From Microbacterium sp. 2FI (lineage in GTDB: Bacteria > Actinomycetota > Actinomycetes > Actinomycetales > Microbacteriaceae): a stretch of DNA of 64,000 bases. Positions 63,281-64,000 of this stretch are shown piece by piece (within the stretch, counting starts at the first letter, position 1; each line of letters starts with the position of its first letter). Below the pieces are notes generated by a model. That model was not told where the DNA came from, ran no database searches, and was given only the letters and a program-made list of their open reading frames with translations. The position numbers and the translations under genes were made by a program. The stretch spans positions 62,001 through 126,000 of the forward strand of contig NZ_SCMR01000002.1 in assembly GCF_005502885.1 (NCBI RefSeq), read 5' to 3'.

Positions 63281-64000
63281 GTGACCGCAGGCGGGGCGGT
63301 GGCTCAGCCGGCGTGGATCGTCATGGGGCGGGACAGCTCGGGGATCATTGCCGCGGATCTCGACGGCGATGGCCTCGAGGTCGCGCGGACCCGTGTTCCG
63401 GCCGGCGAGCTGGACGCCTGGGTTGCGGCTCGCGAGGCCGCGTCGGGTCCCCGCTGGGTGTGGCACGACACGCCGCAGTGGTACACGGCTCTGCTCGACG
63501 GCGGGGTCCGCGTCGCGCGGTGTCACGACCTGCGGCTGTGCCACGCGATCCTGCGCGGGTCGGCGCTGGTGACGCCTACCGCATCGGTACGTGACGCGGT
63601 GCGCTGGGATGCCGCGACTCCGATCGCAGCCGAGTCGTCGGGTGCCCCGGCGCCGACGCTGTTCGACCTCGACGGCGGCACCGCGAGCGCGGGTCCTCCC
63701 GACGACCTCGACGAGGCGCTGCGCGAGTTCTCACGTCAACGTGCCGCCATCGCGGGCTCCGAAGCCCCGTCCCGGCTGCGACTGCTCACCGCCGCAGAGT
63801 CGGCCGGCGCCCTCATCGCCGTCGAGCTGCGCTGCGCGGGGCTGCCGTGGGACGCGGCGGCCCACGACCGCATCCTGACCGACGCACTGGGGGAGCGCCC
63901 GGCAGGCGGTGGCCAGCCCGCCCGCCTCGCGGCCGCCGCGGCGCAGGTGCGAGCGGCACTCGGCGACCCGGCGGCGAGCCTCGACTCGCAGCCGAAGCTG
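63281..64000 (+). CDS. Bifunctional 3'-5' exonuclease/DNA polymerase, partial at window end
   Basis: The frame is open to the last base, about 240 residues visible. The segments PAWIVMGRDSSGIIAADLDGDG, WHDTPQWYTALLDGGVRVARCHDLRLCHAIL and APAPTLFDLDGG resemble the actinobacterial PolA-like exonuclease/polymerase proteins, which have a degenerate N-terminal proofreading fold and a family A polymerase beyond. The start is uncertain: GTG at 63281 is used; ATG 63239 (overlapping the previous gene) and GTG 63299 are alternatives. The polymerase motifs lie outside the window. Confidence 0.65.
   Translation, partial: MTAGGAVAQPAWIVMGRDSSGIIAADLDGDGLEVARTRVPAGELDAWVAAREAASGPRWVWHDTPQWYTALLDGGVRVARCHDLRLCHAILRGSALVTPTASVRDAVRWDAATPIAAESSGAPAPTLFDLDGGTASAGPPDDLDEALREFSRQRAAIAGSEAPSRLRLLTAAESAGALIAVELRCAGLPWDAAAHDRILTDALGERPAGGGQPARLAAAAAQVRAALGDPAASLDSQPKL

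Overview
The window is a gapless stretch of core chromosome from a high-GC Gram-positive actinobacterium, most likely a member of Microbacteriaceae close to Microbacterium. This rests on the strong G/C bias at third codon positions, frequent GTG starts, an HrcA/CIRCE-controlled dnaJ, a homodimeric AceE-type pyruvate dehydrogenase next to a type II fatty acid operon ending beside a DUF3145 gene, and many apparently leaderless transcripts. Nearly every base is used: no gene-free gap reaches 300 bases, and I saw no insertion sequence, prophage, rRNA operon or CRISPR array.

Layout. 0-4 kb: end of proA, a small membrane protein, nadD, a tail-anchored protein, rsfS and tRNA-Ala. 4-14.7 kb: a zinc metallopeptidase overlapping an AidB-like acyl-CoA dehydrogenase, a secreted GH3 hydrolase, an SRAP protein, App1-type and DedA proteins, pabB and leuS. 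14.7-19.1 kb: comEA, comEC and holA, convergent with rpsT. 19.2-32.1 kb: an alpha/beta hydrolase, an aminotransferase, lepA, a DUF1990 protein and hemW, then the stress and ribosome block hrcA-dnaJ-rsmE-HIT-phoH-ybeY-CBS protein-era. 32.1-38.7 kb: a lipoprotein, leuA with a leucine leader peptide and attenuator-like hairpin, a YrhK-like membrane protein, glutamate decarboxylase, and a MarR/membrane protein/TRIC-type channel operon. 38.7-48.5 kb: recO-uppS, a lipoprotein/membrane pair, a DsbA-family protein, glutathione peroxidase, and dusB-dgt-dnaG-ABC ATPase. 48.5-54.5 kb: tRNA-Asn, def, a DMT-type transporter, a CAU tRNA, a large DUF262/DUF1524 protein, a divergent Fe(II)/2OG-oxygenase-like gene with an iron-box-like site, and the DUF3145 gene. 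54.6-62.3 kb, minus strand: aceE, a PucR-type regulator, fabD, fabH, acpP and fabF, linking acetyl-CoA supply to fatty acid synthesis. 62.4-64 kb: tRNA-Val, a zinc-ribbon coiled-coil protein and the start of an exonuclease/DNA polymerase.

Signals that the gene list does not explain: (i) a TAGNNT-like -10 hexamer sits exactly 6 or 7 bases before the start codon of about 19 genes on both strands, which implies leaderless mRNAs and moves several starts; (ii) leuA is preceded by a 17-codon leader peptide with four consecutive Leu codons, itself apparently leaderless, overlapping a long hairpin; (iii) related GGCA/TGCC inverted repeats lie before aceE and before fabD; (iv) the word GGATGC/GCATCC is strongly over-represented in coding and intergenic DNA; (v) the DUF262 gene and its divergent oxygenase-like neighbour share an intergenic region with three separate palindromic elements. 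The last locus is the best candidate for undescribed biology here.
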